A DNA stretch of 64,000 bases. Source: Metridium senile. Taxonomy: Eukaryota > Cnidaria > Anthozoa > Actiniaria > Metridiidae. The notes beneath the pieces were generated by a model. It saw only the letters and a list, made by a program, of their open reading frames with translations, was not told the DNA's origin and did no database searches. Location: the NCBI GenBank assembly GCA_949775045.1, contig OX459101.1, forward strand, positions 2,047,001 to 2,111,000, read 5' to 3'. This document shows positions 41,216 through 59,900 of this stretch, piece after piece; within the stretch, counting starts at the first letter, position 1, and each line of letters starts with the position of its first letter. A program made the position numbers and the translations under genes.

Positions 41216-41855
41216 GAGTAACCTAGTATAGACTGCGTCGGTGTTTGATATAAACGATAGGTAATAGAATGAAATTTGTAACACCTTAAAAAATGTTAAC
41301 TTAATTTAGTGACGTATCGAGCTTTAGCCCTTCGTTGGAGTAAAAGAGTTGATACAAAATATACAACTTAGCAAGTCGTTAAATTATCAGTCTTTTTTCG
41401 CTTGAAAAGTCAAAACGAGGGGCAAATGGATGGCGGGGATGTGTTGCAGTGTGTGACGCAGATATGTAACGCAATTTGATAACGTTATGTCACGCTTCTC
41501 TGTTGATATCGATGCCACGGAGTTGGTATTGATGGTATCAATGATGACTATGATGATGATGATGATGACAATGATGCTGATGAGAATCAATAGTGATATT
41601 GATCATGATCGTGATGATATTTAAAATACATTGATGATCATGATGAGACACTGATGATGATTGTGATGATTATTACATTGATAACAATGACATAAAAGAC
41701 CCAACCTTGTTCCCAGGGCCCTCTCCCTGATAATGATAATGATAATGATAGCCTGCGCTACATCCGGAGTTTTTCTCGGTCCAGGTTATGGCATTAGTGA
41801 TAATAACCATGACATTGATAAAAGTCAAAAGTAAATTATTGGTTATCTAAATATA
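41216..41855. repeat. Copy of the 97-bp repeat and Penelope-associated word, then (GAT)n
   Basis: 41205-41295 matches one unit of the array at 61143-61470. 41305-41345 contains 'cgagctttagcccttcg', as in 61497-61540. (GAT)n-rich DNA follows at 41530-41750. No gene. Confidence 0.55.
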
Positions 41856-41859
41856 TCAC

Positions 41860-42410
41860 CATTACACAGTATAATGCTTATAATAAACTTTATTTATGCT
41901 CGATAATACATCAGTGTTTTAGGTTAACGTTTACAACAGTAATTGTATCAAGCAAAAGTTATAAGTAGTATTTGAAAATAATATTATGAACTTTTGCCTA
42001 AAAGATTTTCTACATTACTCCATCCATGATTGGGTCTTCAGACCCGTTACAAGTTAATCGTTATCGAAACCTGCCTACAAACTAAAGCTATAAGAGTGTT
42101 TATTTTATTTGCTTGCTATATTTGCCATGTTGCTGTGTTAAGGTCCGGTCTGTGTCAATCTTATGTCGTAATACCACAGGTAACCCAAGCTCATTATCGT
42201 GGTGTGTACAAGAGAATATAGGAGTCTTGTTAAAACCTTGATTTTTTAAAGGTTACTTATCAACAACAACAAGACACTGTGAACGGTTTAAGAGATTTTG
42301 TTATCAAAGACAAATCCAAGTTTCTTGAAGTCCCTTATATTCTGTTGTAAATCAACACAAATACTAAGCTTGGGTTACCTGTGGTATAACTGCCAACATT
42401 AGCTATCCTT
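41860..42410 (-). other. 3' UTR of gene E with AATAAA signal
   Basis: Inverted conserved 3' block; signal on the minus strand at 41889-41894. Unlike the other four copies it is not followed by a tetranucleotide array. Confidence 0.7.
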
Positions 42411-46636
<4,226 letters not shown>

Positions 46637-48190
46637 CTTGACAATGTTCTTTAGTCTTGACCAGGATTGCAAAGTACTGCTGCAAAGGTCTTGGCTAGAG
46701 TGACTTATCCTTACAAAGATCCACTGATTTATGTCTACTGAAAACCAGTCAAGCCTTTATTTTACAGGCGTTTGAATTTGAAGTGAAGTCAAGTTGTTTA
46801 CATGTATAATGTGGAAACATTTCCAGCATTTATACCAATACCTATATTTTAATTTCTTTGCTCAAAATATCTTAGTTGCAATAAATAATCAATAACTCGG
46901 ATTTTATAACAAACAGTTGAGTAGCGTTTTTTTATGATGATATTTGTAATAACTTAATATAGTTATTAATAGTTTAATAGTCACTAGGTAGAGGCTATTA
47001 AATATATTATATCACCTCTTCCAAGTATCTGCAATCCTTAGCAGAGGCGAATCCACAAATTTGTCAGGGGGTGTCAGGGGGTGTCCCAATTGCAAATGAA
47101 AGGCTCTAAAGGTGTTAGGGGTTGTCCAGTTCCTCTAGCCACCCCCCCCCCCCCTGCTAGAGCCGCCCCTGCGTCCCAGTTGACACCCAACATCGTTTGA
47201 TTGACTGCAACTTCCTTTTAGAGTGCATTGAAACGTAGCTATAAAACTATCACGTTTTTGAGAGAACGAAATAAAGAAAAAAGAAAACAGTAACACGTTG
47301 TTGGAAAGTACAATAGGAGTACACTGCATGTGAAAATGCACACCAGCCTTGATTTACAGAACGATCTTCATGTTTATATAGTTCAGGTAACATTTTTCGA
47401 AGCATGTATGCAAAACAAATAAGCAACGATTTACAAGTCATTTTTCAAATATAAGCATAAAGATTTTGTCTGCGCATGCGTGTGTTTTGGTGCTTAAAAT
47501 ATTTTGGACGTCGAACGAAAGAGTTTTATGCTGACATGGATCGAACATTTGGTTTGCAATCTCATCTTTGACGATTATGTTCAAAAAACGAATTACTGAA
47601 TAATTAAATACCGACATTCCACTAAGTGCGCGCGTGTAGTTAATTATCTCTATCGAACGCACTCCGGATGTAAAATCACGCGTCAAAAGCCGTCCAAAAA
47701 TATACCTGAAGAAAGACCAACACTTCGAGCTTTCAAATAAACGTTTGGGAGCTAAATTAGTCTATAGGGCAAACTTAACAGTCGAAGTAATTTATATCAG
47801 TAGATATTGGACGCCCTCGATCGTCAACTAAATTAACATGTTTAGACTATGTTTACCTCGATGAAGTTTGAGTGCAAATTAAAATTCTCGCATATTTATC
47901 TTAAAATTTCTATTTCTTTTAAGAAATTTTCTTTTTTCTTTTATGTTTAAAAACATCACTAAAGTTTTGTAAGAAATGTATTTTTCCATGTTAACTTTTT
48001 GCAAGCCTAAGCTTTTCAGTGGTCCCTCAATGTGATCTGAAGCAATTTTGTGTGCGTAGTTTCTTCATGCATGTATATTTTCTCTCGAGACAAAATGTTC
48101 AATTTCAGCGAACTATTTTAAATGTTTATAAATATCTATCATTTATTTTGAATGTATCGATACCAAAATACATCAATAGCTTCCATAAAC
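46637..48190 (-). repeat. Inverted duplicate of the fibrinogen gene upstream region
   Basis: 46637-46775 matches 24860-24997 inverted. 47190-47450 contains pieces of 23640-24110 inverted. In between are a repeat shared with 49205-49610 ('tccaagtatctgcaatcctt') and a C-homopolymer near 47143. ORFs at 47135-47686 on the minus strand have no support. Confidence 0.6.
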
Positions 48191-48193
48191 ATA

Positions 48194-48456
48194 CAATTAT
48201 CGGGGGCTGAAGCGCGGAATCAGGAATCATGAATCACAGCTTTGAAATTTGCTGGAATCATTTATCTTTGTGTAAAATGTAGGAATCATGAATTTTTTTG
48301 CACATGGCTTTTTTTTTTTTTTTACAAAAAAAACATCATAGAATGAATCATGAGTCGCGACAAAATTTGACTAGGAATCATGAATCATTGACGAAAATTT
48401 GTAAGGAATCATGAATCATTGAACATAAATTATTCCGCTTCAGCCCCCGATAATTA
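48194..48456. mobile_element. MITE with TIRs TATCGGGGGCTGAAGCG
   Basis: Left TATCGGGGGCTGAAGCG and right CGCTTCAGCCCCCGATA enclose about 230 bp rich in 'ggaatcatgaatcat' repeats. The target duplication cannot be fixed because the flanks ('aattat'/'ataatt') extend the palindrome. Confidence 0.7.
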
Positions 48457-48625
48457 CATAAATGTTTTAGATTATAAAATATAGGTTGTTGAATTCCGTC
48501 AAATTTATCACAGTGGAACAAATCCGAAACAATGTTGTAAACACTGCTTTAAATCATAAAGTTTTCTAATGAAATAAGTTTTGTTGTCAATAGTTTTGTT
48601 GTCAATAGTTTTGTTTATTTGTCAT

Positions 48626-49028
48626 ATACAGCTATTTCAAGCAACGTTGAATACTAGTATGAACTCTGAATAGTGCATTTCAAGACCGAAATGCATTTTT
48701 GGTCATGTTATATTGTCGAAAGTGAGATAACAAAAATAAATATTTATTTCATTTTAACAATATACTATCAGTAGAGTACAAACACTAAAAGTGTGCAATA
48801 CTTTGTACTATTTACCACTAAATAGTGTTGATTAAACAATAGAGAACAAAAGAATTTGCATAATTTAGCAGTATATTTAGTGGTATTTATGTTGCACACT
48901 TTTACTGTTTGTACTCTATAGGGAGCTGATCGCTGTATATTTAATTTCCAATTAGTTAGACCCACAATGCCCCTGGGTCTTGATATGCACTATTCAGTAT
49001 TCAAAGGTTTTTTGAAATAGCTGTATAT
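48626..49028. mobile_element. Nested MITEs
   Basis: The outer element has TIRs TATACAGCTATTTCAA / TTGAAATAGCTGTATA. The inner element, about 48773-48920, has TIRs TAGAGTACAAACA / TGTTTGTACTCTA followed inward by 'aaaagtgtgcaa' / 'ttgcacactttt'. Neither codes for protein. Confidence 0.75.
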
Positions 49029-49204
49029 AATCATGTACATAAAAGACTAAATACGACTGTTTTCCCTGTATAATGTGGAAATCTTTCCAGCCTTTATACC
49101 AAGGTTCATACTATCTATATTGTTATAAAAATCTTAGTTGCAATGAACAATCCATAACTCGAATTTTATATCAATTTTGAGTTATGTTTTTAAGAGGATA
49201 TTTT

Positions 49205-49615
49205 AAATAATTTAATAGTTTTCTTTCAAATATAGAGAGGCTATTTAATATATTGTATCAAAGCATCCAAGTGTCTGCAATCCTTAGACAGGCGGACACT
49301 TGAACAGTATTTTCGTCCCAGCTGACACCCAATATCGTGTACTCAATGGTTATTAATAATTTTATTTCAAATAATTAAAGAGAGGTTATAAACTATTGTA
49401 TCAAAGCATCCAAGTATCTGGAATCCTTAGCAGGGGCGGAACAAGAGTATTTTCGTCCCAGCTGACACCCAACATCGTGTACTTAATAGTTATAAATAAT
49501 TTTCTTTCAAATAAAGAGAGGTTAAAAAGTATTGTATTAAAGCATCCAAGTATCTGGATCCCTTAGAAGGGGCTTAACAAGAGTTTTTTCGTCACAGCTG
49601 AAGCCCAATATCGTT
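49205..49615. repeat. About 140-bp tandem repeat, three copies
   Basis: Each copy carries 'aaagcatccaagtatctg', 'ttttcgtcccagctgac' and 'cccaatatcgt'. A related single copy is at about 46990-47190. Confidence 0.75.
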
Positions 49616-50130
49616 TGATTGACTGCAACTTCCTTTTAGAATGCATTGGAACGTAGCTATATAACCATCATGTTTTTGTGAAAACATAAATTTAGAATAA
49701 ATATACTTGAAAAATCATAAACGCTGACAAACAAAAAAGTCAAACGTTGTTAGGAATACATTGTATATCCTACTAAGTACAATAGGAATACATTGCATCT
49801 GATGCACACCAGCCTTGATTTGTAATTGGTCTATTTAATGTTAATATAATATTTATAGATCTTCATGTTTATAAAGTTTAGGTAACTTTTTCCGACTTCG
49901 TTTTGGACAACGTTTATGAAAACATGTGTATGTGAACATTGTTATCCTTTGCAATAATAAACATATGCAATACTAGACGTGTAATAAGAAACAATGATAG
50001 TACACAAACACTTTTATATAATGTGATTTATTGAGAAATATGTATGCAAAACAAACAGCACGATTTACAAGTCATTTTTCAAATATATATTTACAATCTG
50101 AGCTTTTAAATTGATGGTCAGTGGATGCAA
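49616..50130 (-). repeat. Second inverted copy of fibrinogen upstream DNA
   Basis: Matches the reverse complement of 23600-24110 ('aacaatgatagtacacaaac', 'gtaataagaaac', 'atttacaagtcatttttcaaat'). Confidence 0.6.
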
Positions 50131-50207
50131 AATATCTCTAATAAATTAATACTTTCTCTCTCTCATACTTAAATAAATAAATAAAGAAACAGGGTTGCCC
50201 TGGGGTT

Positions 50208-50480
50208 GCCCCAGAAACGACTGAGTAGTGGTTACTCAAACAATTGGTTAAATCGATGCGTCCACAGTTACTCGCTTCAAAAACGACTGAGTAGTGGTTA
50301 CTCAAATAACTGGGTAAATCGATGCGTCCACAGTTACTCGCTTCAAAAACGACTGAGTAGTGGTTACTCAAATAACTGGGTAAATCGATGCATCCACAGT
50401 TACTCGCTGCAAAAACGACTGAGTAGTGGTTACTCAAATAACTGGGTAAATCGATGCATTCACAGTTATTCACTAGTTAA
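50208..50480. repeat. 66-bp minisatellite, four copies, 3' of the BK gene
   Basis: Unit starts AAACGACTGAGTAGTGGTTA. As 66 is a multiple of 3, both strands stay open and give repetitive 111- and 127-codon ORFs, which I do not regard as genes. Confidence 0.9.
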
Positions 50481-50904
50481 GCGACTGTGTAGTGTTTGTG
50501 TTCTTCATGATCATGTATTTCTTGTCTATATCTTGTTGAAACTGGCACAGTTTGTACATTCAATAGATTATGAAAAGGAGCTAAAATAGCACAAAATCTC
50601 AAAAACATTTAAAATTGTGATTTCATTTCTCAAAATGTGTTCTTTTCTATTTTTCATAAAACGTGCAAAAAGGCATGCACTTATATTGATATTATTATTT
50701 GATATTTTCACTATTCACTGGCTGCTCCACACACATTCGCATTTCACTGGCGATATTAGTCACGTGAACACCAAGTCCTTGTTAGAGCCCACACGACTAC
50801 AAGGTCAGTGGACTACAGTATAAAATTATAAGCCGTGCAAACTAACGCATGCGCTTTGCTAATTTTCAAACCCAAGTCATCATGGGCAAGTATCACGTGA
50901 TTTC

Positions 50905-53900
50905 CTAATCTTTGGAGAACTGTGAATTGATCTGCTCGTTAGAGTGAGCCAGCACGAACACTAGGTCAGTGGGCATCAGTACAAAATTAGAAGGTGGAGC
51001 AGCAATGACGTAACGCTTGGATGACGGTGACGACACGGTTGTTTTGTGTGAGTCTCTGAAGCGATATACACCTAGACATATCATTGAATAAACTCGTAGA
51101 GCATGAAGAAACATACTGCCGTATAGGCCATCGTTCTGTCAAGAAAAAAGAAACATTGTTTAATGTAAAATACTGTATATGGAACAAGAAACAGTGTTTG
51201 CATCGCCTTTCATAGTAACAAGGTAATCAAAAAACAGACAACAACATGTAAAAGGCGTTGTTTAACTCCTGTCAATCCAAATATCAAATCAGGGCTCGAA
51301 ATAGGACAAAACATTTGGCATTCCACTTCCAGATAAATATATAGTGAAGATGATTTCCGGTCATTTTGACTGCAATATTTTTATCCATTTGGCAGTTCAT
51401 GACTATTTTTACCTGCCAAACCTTAAATTTTGCCTGGCATTTGGCCATTGGCAGGCAGCTATTTCGAGCCCTGCAAATGTACCGACTGATTATTTTTGAT
51501 TGACAACAGCCGTATAAACAGGTTTTCGCATGGTGGCATTTGAACGTCGGTGGTCGCGTTATCATGAAAGGCACTGTAATGTGCAATAAAAGGCCATGTA
51601 CTACCAGCATCAGAATGCTTTGCCTACTTTCTTTGATAAATAACTAGTGTCAATTGCTTTATTATTCTCAAGAGAAAATAGAAATCTGAATAAGAAAATA
51701 ACTTGTAAAGCATTCTGGTACTGATAGTAAAATGACGTCATCGTTATGTGACCTATAGAGGGATTTATGGCAGCCATGTTTGTTGGCAAAGATCTATAAA
51801 TGACAAAGGATTTTGGTTTCCTTCAGAGAAAAGCTTTATTGTTTTGACAACAAAAATGGCTGCCATGAAATCCGTCTATAAGTGGACGTACAGTGACGTA
51901 TTTTGTTATGGTTTTACCAACCAACCATTTTTATTAGAACAAAGAAAATTAAAGATTCTATTGTTAAAATGGTTGGCAAATTAGCACCACAATACCAACA
52001 CTTGTAAACACTACGCTCACCTATTGCTTATACTTACCCCAAATTCGGCCAGCGGTCCATCGTACAGGGATACCTGTGTTATTTTGCATCGACAGCGTAT
52101 TTCTGACGTCTCAGGTACCTCGTACCCTCCCTTGAGTCCTTCTCCTTCAGCTAGCTGTTCTTCTAGGATAGGGTTGACCCCCCCAGTTACTAAGTTACGC
52201 ACCAATGTTAATATGTCACCATTGAAGTAGGTCTAATGAGGATTAAACAACACATGTATCTAAACTGCTTTATTTTTATTAGCTTCCCCAAAAAAACAGC
52301 CACAAAGAGAAAGATTACATATTGCATAAATTAAACATATGTACATATATATGTAACTCACGATACTGAATAAAATTGATTTGAATTGCATTGAATTAGA
52401 CAGGGAACCCGCAACAGCAAGGCCAATTACTGTGGGCCCTTATAACTTAAAATAAAATTACAAAAATATGAGAAAAAAAATGAAATGGGCAACACTAAAT
52501 ACGAGAAATGTTACGAACAAATGACTTACCGAGCTGACAAGCGAATCAAGGACAGATGCTGTAAATGTAGTACCGCAGGCAAATGGCTGACTGAGATAGA
52601 TCTCCATGTCATCCTCATCGTCATCATCGATATCCAGGTATTGTACATTGTGATCAAACACTACGTAGACACAAGAAATACTTTAGATATTATTACAATC
52701 ATTTTCATCGTCCTCATCATAAACATCATGGCTATGATCAAAGCAACAATATCAAAAATCATCAGCGTTATCATCGTTCCTTATCATCATCATCATCATG
52801 ATCTCCATCATCACTATCATCATCATTATATTCATCATCATATCGATCACCACCATCATTATCTTCAACATGATCTCCACTATCACCACCATCATTATCT
52901 TCATCATGATCTCCACTATCACTATCACTACCATCATTAACTTCATCATGATCTCCACTATCACTATCACTACCATCATTAACTTCATCATGATCTCCAC
53001 TATCACTATCACCACCATCATTATCTTCATCATGATCTCCACTATCACTATCACTACCATCATTAACTTCATCATGATCTCCACTATCACCACCATCATT
53101 ATCTTCATCATGATCTCCACTATCACTATCACCACCATCATTATCTTCATCATGATCTCCACTATCACTATCACCACCATCATTATCTTCATCATGATCT
53201 CCACTATCACTATCACCACCATCATTATCTTCATCATGATCTCCACTATCACTATCACCACCATCATTAACTTCATCATGATCTCCACTATCACTATCAC
53301 CACCATCATTATCTTCATCATGATCTCCACTATCACTATCACCACCATCATTATCTTCATCATGATCTCCACTATCACTATCACCACCATCATTATCTTC
53401 ATCATGATCTCCACTATCACTATCACCACCATCATTATCTTCATCATGATCTCCACTATCACTATCACCACCATCATTATCTTCATCATGATCTCCACTA
53501 TCACTATCACCACCATCATTATCTTCATCATGATCTCCACTATCACCACCATCATTATCTTCATCATGATCTCCACTATCACTATCACCACCATCATTAT
53601 CTTCATCATGATCTCCACTATCACCACCATCATTATCTTCATCATGATCTCCACTATCACTATCACCACCATCATTATCTTCATCATGATCTCCACTATC
53701 ACCACCATCATTATCTTCATCATGATCTCCACTATCACTATCACCACCATCATTATCTTCATCATGATCTCCACTATCACCACCATCATTATCTTCATCA
53801 TGATCTCCACTATCACTATCACCACCATCATTATCTTCATCATGATCTCCACTATCACTATCACCACCATCATTAACTTCATCATGATCTCCACTATCAC

Positions 53901-56900
53901 CACCATCATTATCTTCATCATGATCTCCACTATCACTATCACCACCATCATTATCTTCATCATGATCTCCACTATCACTATCACCACCATCATTATCTTC
54001 ATCATGATCTCCACTATCACTATCACCACCATCATTATCTTCATCATGATCTCCACTATCACTATCACTACCATCATTAACTTCATCATGATCTCCACTA
54101 TCACCATCATCATTATCTTCATCATGATCTCCACTATCACCACCATCATTATCTTCATCATGATCTCCACTATCACCACCATCATTATCTTCATCATGAT
54201 CTCCACTATCACTATCACCACCATCATTATCTTCATCATGATCTCCACTATCACTATCACCACCATCATTATCTTCATCATGATCTCCACTATCACTATC
54301 ACCACCATCATTATCTTCATCATGATCTCCACTATCACTATCACCACCATCATTATCTTCATCATGATCTCCACTATCACTATCACCACCATCATTATCT
54401 TCATCATGATCTCCACTATCACTATCACCACCATCATTATCTTCATCATGATCTCCACTATCACTATCACCACCATCATTATCTTCATCATGATCTCCAC
54501 TATCACTATCACTACCATCATTATCTTCATCATGATCTCCACTATCACTATCACTACCATCATTAACTTCATCATGATCTCCACTATCACCATCATCATT
54601 ATCTTCATCATGATCTCCACTATCACTATCACCACCATCATTATCTTCATCATGATCTCCACTATCACTATCACCACCATCATTATCTTCATCATGATCT
54701 CCACTATCACTATCACCACCATCATTATCTTCATCATGATCTCCACTATCACTATCACTACCATCATTATCTTCATCATGATCTCCACTATCACTATCAC
54801 CACCATCATTATCTTCATCATGATCTCCACTATCACTATCACCACCATCATTATCTTCATCATGATCTCCACTATCACCACCATCATTATCTTCATCATG
54901 ATCTCCACTATCACTATCACCACCATCATTATCTTCATCATGATCTCCACTATCACCACCATCATTATCTTCATCATGATCTCCACTATCACTATCACCA
55001 CCATCATTAACTTCATCATGATCTCCACTATCACCACCATCATTATCTTCATCATGATCTCCACTATCACTATCACCACCATCATTATCTTCATCATGAT
55101 CTCCACTATCACTACCATCATTATCTTCATCATGATCTCCACTATCACTATCACTACCATCATTAACTTCATCATGATCTCCACTATCACCATCATCATT
55201 ATCTTCATCATGATCTCCACTATCACTACCATCATTATCTTCATCATGATCTCCACTATCACTATCACCACCATCATTATCTTCATCATAGTCTCCACTA
55301 TCACTATCACCACCATCATTATCTTCATCATGATCTCCACTATCACTATCACCACCATCATTATCTTCATCATGATCTCCACTATCACTATCACCACCAT
55401 CATTATCTTCATCATGATCTCCACTATCACTATCACCACCATCATTATCTTCATCATGATCTCCACTATCACTATCACCACCATCATTATCTTCATCATG
55501 ATCTCCACTATCACTATCACTACCATCATTATCTTCATCATGATCTCCACTATCACTATCACTACCATCATTAACTTCATCATGATCTCCACTATCACCA
55601 TCATCATTATCTTCATCATGATCTCCACTATCACTATCACCACCATCATTATCTTCATCATGATCTCCACTATCACTATCACCACCATCATTATCTTCAT
55701 CATGATCTCCACTATCACTATCACCACCATCATTATCTTCATCATGATCTCCACTATCACTATCACTACCATCATTATCTTCATCATGATCTCCACTATC
55801 ACTATCACCACCATCATTAACTTCATCATGATCTCCACTATCACTATCACCACCATCATTATCTTCATCATGATCTCCACTATCACCACCATCATTATCT
55901 TCATCATGATCTCCACTATCACTATCACCACCATCATTATCTTCATCATGATCTCCACTATCACCACCATCATTATCTTCATCATGATCTCCACTATCAC
56001 TATCACCACCATCATTAACTTCATCATGATCTCCACTATCACTATCACCACCATCATTATCTTCATCATGATCTCCACTATCACTATCACCACCATCATT
56101 ATCTTCATCATGATCTCCACTATCACTATCACCACCATCATTATCTTCATCATGATCTCCACTATCACTATCACTACCATCATTATCTTCATCATGATCT
56201 CCACTATCACTATCACCACCATCATTATCTTCATCATGATCTCCACTATCACTATCACCACCATCATTATCTTCATCATGATCTCCACTATCACTATCAC
56301 CACCATCATTATCTTCATCATGATCTCCACTATCACTATCACCACCATCATTATCTTCATCATGATCTCCACTATCACTATCACCACCATCATTATCTTC
56401 ATCATGATCTCCATTATCACTATCACTACCATCATTATCTTCATCATGATCTCCACTATCACTATCACCACCATCATTAACTTCATCATGATCTCCACTA
56501 TCACTATCACCACCATCATTAACTTCATCATGATCTCCACTATCACTATCACTACCATCATTATCTTCATCATGATCTCCACTATCACTATCACTACCAT
56601 CATTATCTTCATCATGATCTCCACTATCACTATCACCACCATCATTATCTTCATCATGATCTCCACTATCACTATCACCACCATCATTATCTTCATCATG
56701 ATCTCCACTATCACTATCACCACCATCATTATCTTCATCATGATCTCCACTATCACTATCACCACCATCATTATCTTCATCATGATCTCCACTATCACCA
56801 CCATCATTATCTTCATCATGATCTCCACTATCACCACCATCATTATCTTCATCATGATCTCCACTATCACTATCACCACCATCATTATCTTCATCATGAT

Positions 56901-59900
56901 CTCCACTATCACTATCACCACCATCATTATCTTCATCATGATCTCCACTATCACTACCATCATTATCATCATCATGATCTCCACTATCACTATCACCACC
57001 ATCATTAACTTCATCATCAACATCATCATCATCTTCACCATCATCATTATTTTCATCAATATCATTATCTTCATCATCATCACGATCACCATCATCACTA
57101 TCATCATCATCACCAGCATCACTATCATCACCATCACCTATTCTATCATCCCCATCATCATCACCATCATCATCACCATTATTATCACCATGATCATCAC
57201 CATGATCATCACCATCATTACGCTATAGTAAAGTTCATGATTGTTCATACCTATTTCTGTTATCATTGGTATGTTACAACCAAATGCTGATCCACGTCGT
57301 TCAACCCTTGGACTTCCTAGAGACACATCAGGTAGCCCTATGAATGCTTCTCTTGTAGATCCCTTAAGAAGACCTACTGCATCGTCAAACGACATTGCCT
57401 GCAAACACATGAAATGGTGGTTATTTTTTGAACATCGCCAGAATTGAAATAAGATCAACTTGAATAACTACTGTTCTGGACTGCCTAGGCTGAATCAAAT
57501 ATGGTGAACAGTTTGAATATCTATTACACTGTCATTGATTACTCTTTCATACATGTAGATTGTTTGTCAGCTAGTTAAGGGTCTGTAGTATTATAACGTT
57601 TACCTTAAGATTCAACGAAGCTAGCACTGATTGTTTGTCAGCTAGTTTAGGGTCAGTAGTATTACCAGCCGTGGTAGATGACAGAAACACCACCATGTCA
57701 GCAAGATTAGCATTAACAGCACGCAGATCCGCTCGACAGAATGGAGAACCCTGGTAATCAATGTATGAATTATCGTGATTAAAACTATTATCGTCATATC
57801 GTTATTATGAGCAGTCCCTCTCTTCAAGGCTTATATGCTCTGGTTTGAGACCTGACTACTGTGCCGAGAGACAATCCCCTGCTCTTTTCGAATAGCAAAA
57901 CAGGATCTTTTACGTCCACATTATAAAGGAAGTTAGAGTGAAGGCAGACGGGACCTCCGGCTTTACGTCCTTATCCGAGAAGACGAGGCACATAGAGGGT
58001 AAAGTGTCTTGCCCAAGGACACAACGTAATCGCCCGGGAATCGAACCCAGACCATTAGGCCCGGAATTCGATCCCCTGACCACAAGACCATCACACCTAT
58101 CTTATTGTAATGATTAAAGGGTAATATGTGGTACTTAAACAGTTAGTATCATGAACTCAGTGACATACCGGCAATATATGTACGTTGTCGAAGCTCCCAA
58201 CATTGTCCCACTGTAGAAAAAAAACCACATAAAAGTAAATCAATTTTGCGATATAATAATTTAACTAGTAATAATTAATGTATGGGATATATATCTCATA
58301 CATATCGGACGCGAATATTGTAAAGTACTTAAAAAAGTCCAACGTAAGTTCTGTCTTATTGTACTAAAATTGTCAAAATAAAAGTAAATCTGGCCGAGAA
58401 AATTCAAGTGTAAACTCATGCTCATGCTCATGAGGACGATTTTGTATCTGATATACAACCTTCTTCACGGCTATTTTTTTGTTTTGTTAATCATGAATTA
58501 TTAATGAGTTTTATAATATTTATCTATGCACGCACTGAAGAGGGCCGAGGGTAGATCCCTGAGGTACTGCTAAAACTAATAAATATTATGATACGTAGAT
58601 AAAACAGGCAATCCAACCCTCTATATTTACAAAAACGCCTAGCCTACAAGCTAATGACATTACGACAAGAACGTACGGTTTCTTGGCCTTGGTGATTGTT
58701 TACTGTTCTATATTATAATTATGTTACCTCTCTTTCCAAGTATTCCTTGTCACCAAGAAAGACAATTTGTTTGAGGTCAGTTTGCTGTAAATTACTAGCT
58801 CGTAAAGGCATGACCTAACAACAACAACATATACGTAAGCAACAACGTAAAGACAAGAGGAATTACGTTACATTGTAATACTACGTAACACACAATGGAT
58901 TATACAAGCAATAACGTAAACACACAATAAAATACGTAAGCAGTAACGTAAAGACACAAAAAAAAATACGTAAGCAATAGCGTAAACACATAATAAAATA
59001 CGTAAGCAGTAACGTAAACACATAATAAAATACGTAAGCAGTAACGTAAACACACAATAAAATACGTAAGCAGTAACGTAAAGACACACAAAAAATACGT
59101 AAGCAATAGCGTAAACACATAATAAAATACGTAAGCAGTAACGTAAACACATAATAAAATACGTAAGCAGTAACGTAAACACACAATAAAGTACGTAAGC
59201 AATAACGTAAACACAATGAAATACGTAAGCAATAACGTAAGCACACAATAGATGCACTACGCAGGTAAGTCGTAAACGCGCAATAAAATAATATGAATAT
59301 CACTTGTACTAGATTACGTAAAGCAATGACGTAAATAAGAAACGATTACGTACCAGTTGTCGTAGACCAAGTAGTGGATCATCTTTCTTGTTGAATACAC
59401 ACACAAGAATATGATGTGTAAATACAATGTCGTAGGCTTTCTCACGAGACTGGAAAAGAATATGTTTTTCATTGGAACTTAGATAAACAAGAAGAGCCAT
59501 TGCATCGATTTGAGTTGAATTGATATGATGAAGACGATTAGAAAGATAACGAAGATGGTGGTGGTGGTGATGGTGGTAATGTTGATGATAGTAGTGATGG
59601 TGGTGGTGATGATTGTGATAATGTTGATGATGACAATGAAGATGGTTAGAAAGATAACGAAGATAGTGGTGGTGGTGGTGATGGTGGTAATGTTGATGAT
59701 GACGATGATGATGATGATGACGAATGATACTAAAAATGATGATGAATGGTGGCGGTGGTGGGAGTTGCGATGATGTTGATTGTGTTAATGTTGATGATGG
59801 TATTGATGATGATGAAGATCATGATGAATGATACTAAAAATGATGATGAAGTTGATGATGATGGTGGGGGTGGCGATAGAGTTGATTCTGATAAATTTGA

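Noticed and set aside
50138..50589. Repeat proteins of 111 and 127 codons on both strands
   Set aside because: 66-bp minisatellite, open on both strands, no start context or homology.
52752..57228. 1461- and 1476-codon ORFs on opposite strands
   Set aside because: Units of 42 and 36 bp are multiples of three and lack stops; the array lies inside a well-defined BK intron.
58868..59303. Three overlapping minus-strand ORFs of 114-140 codons
   Set aside because: Frames of the 32-bp minisatellite between BK exons.
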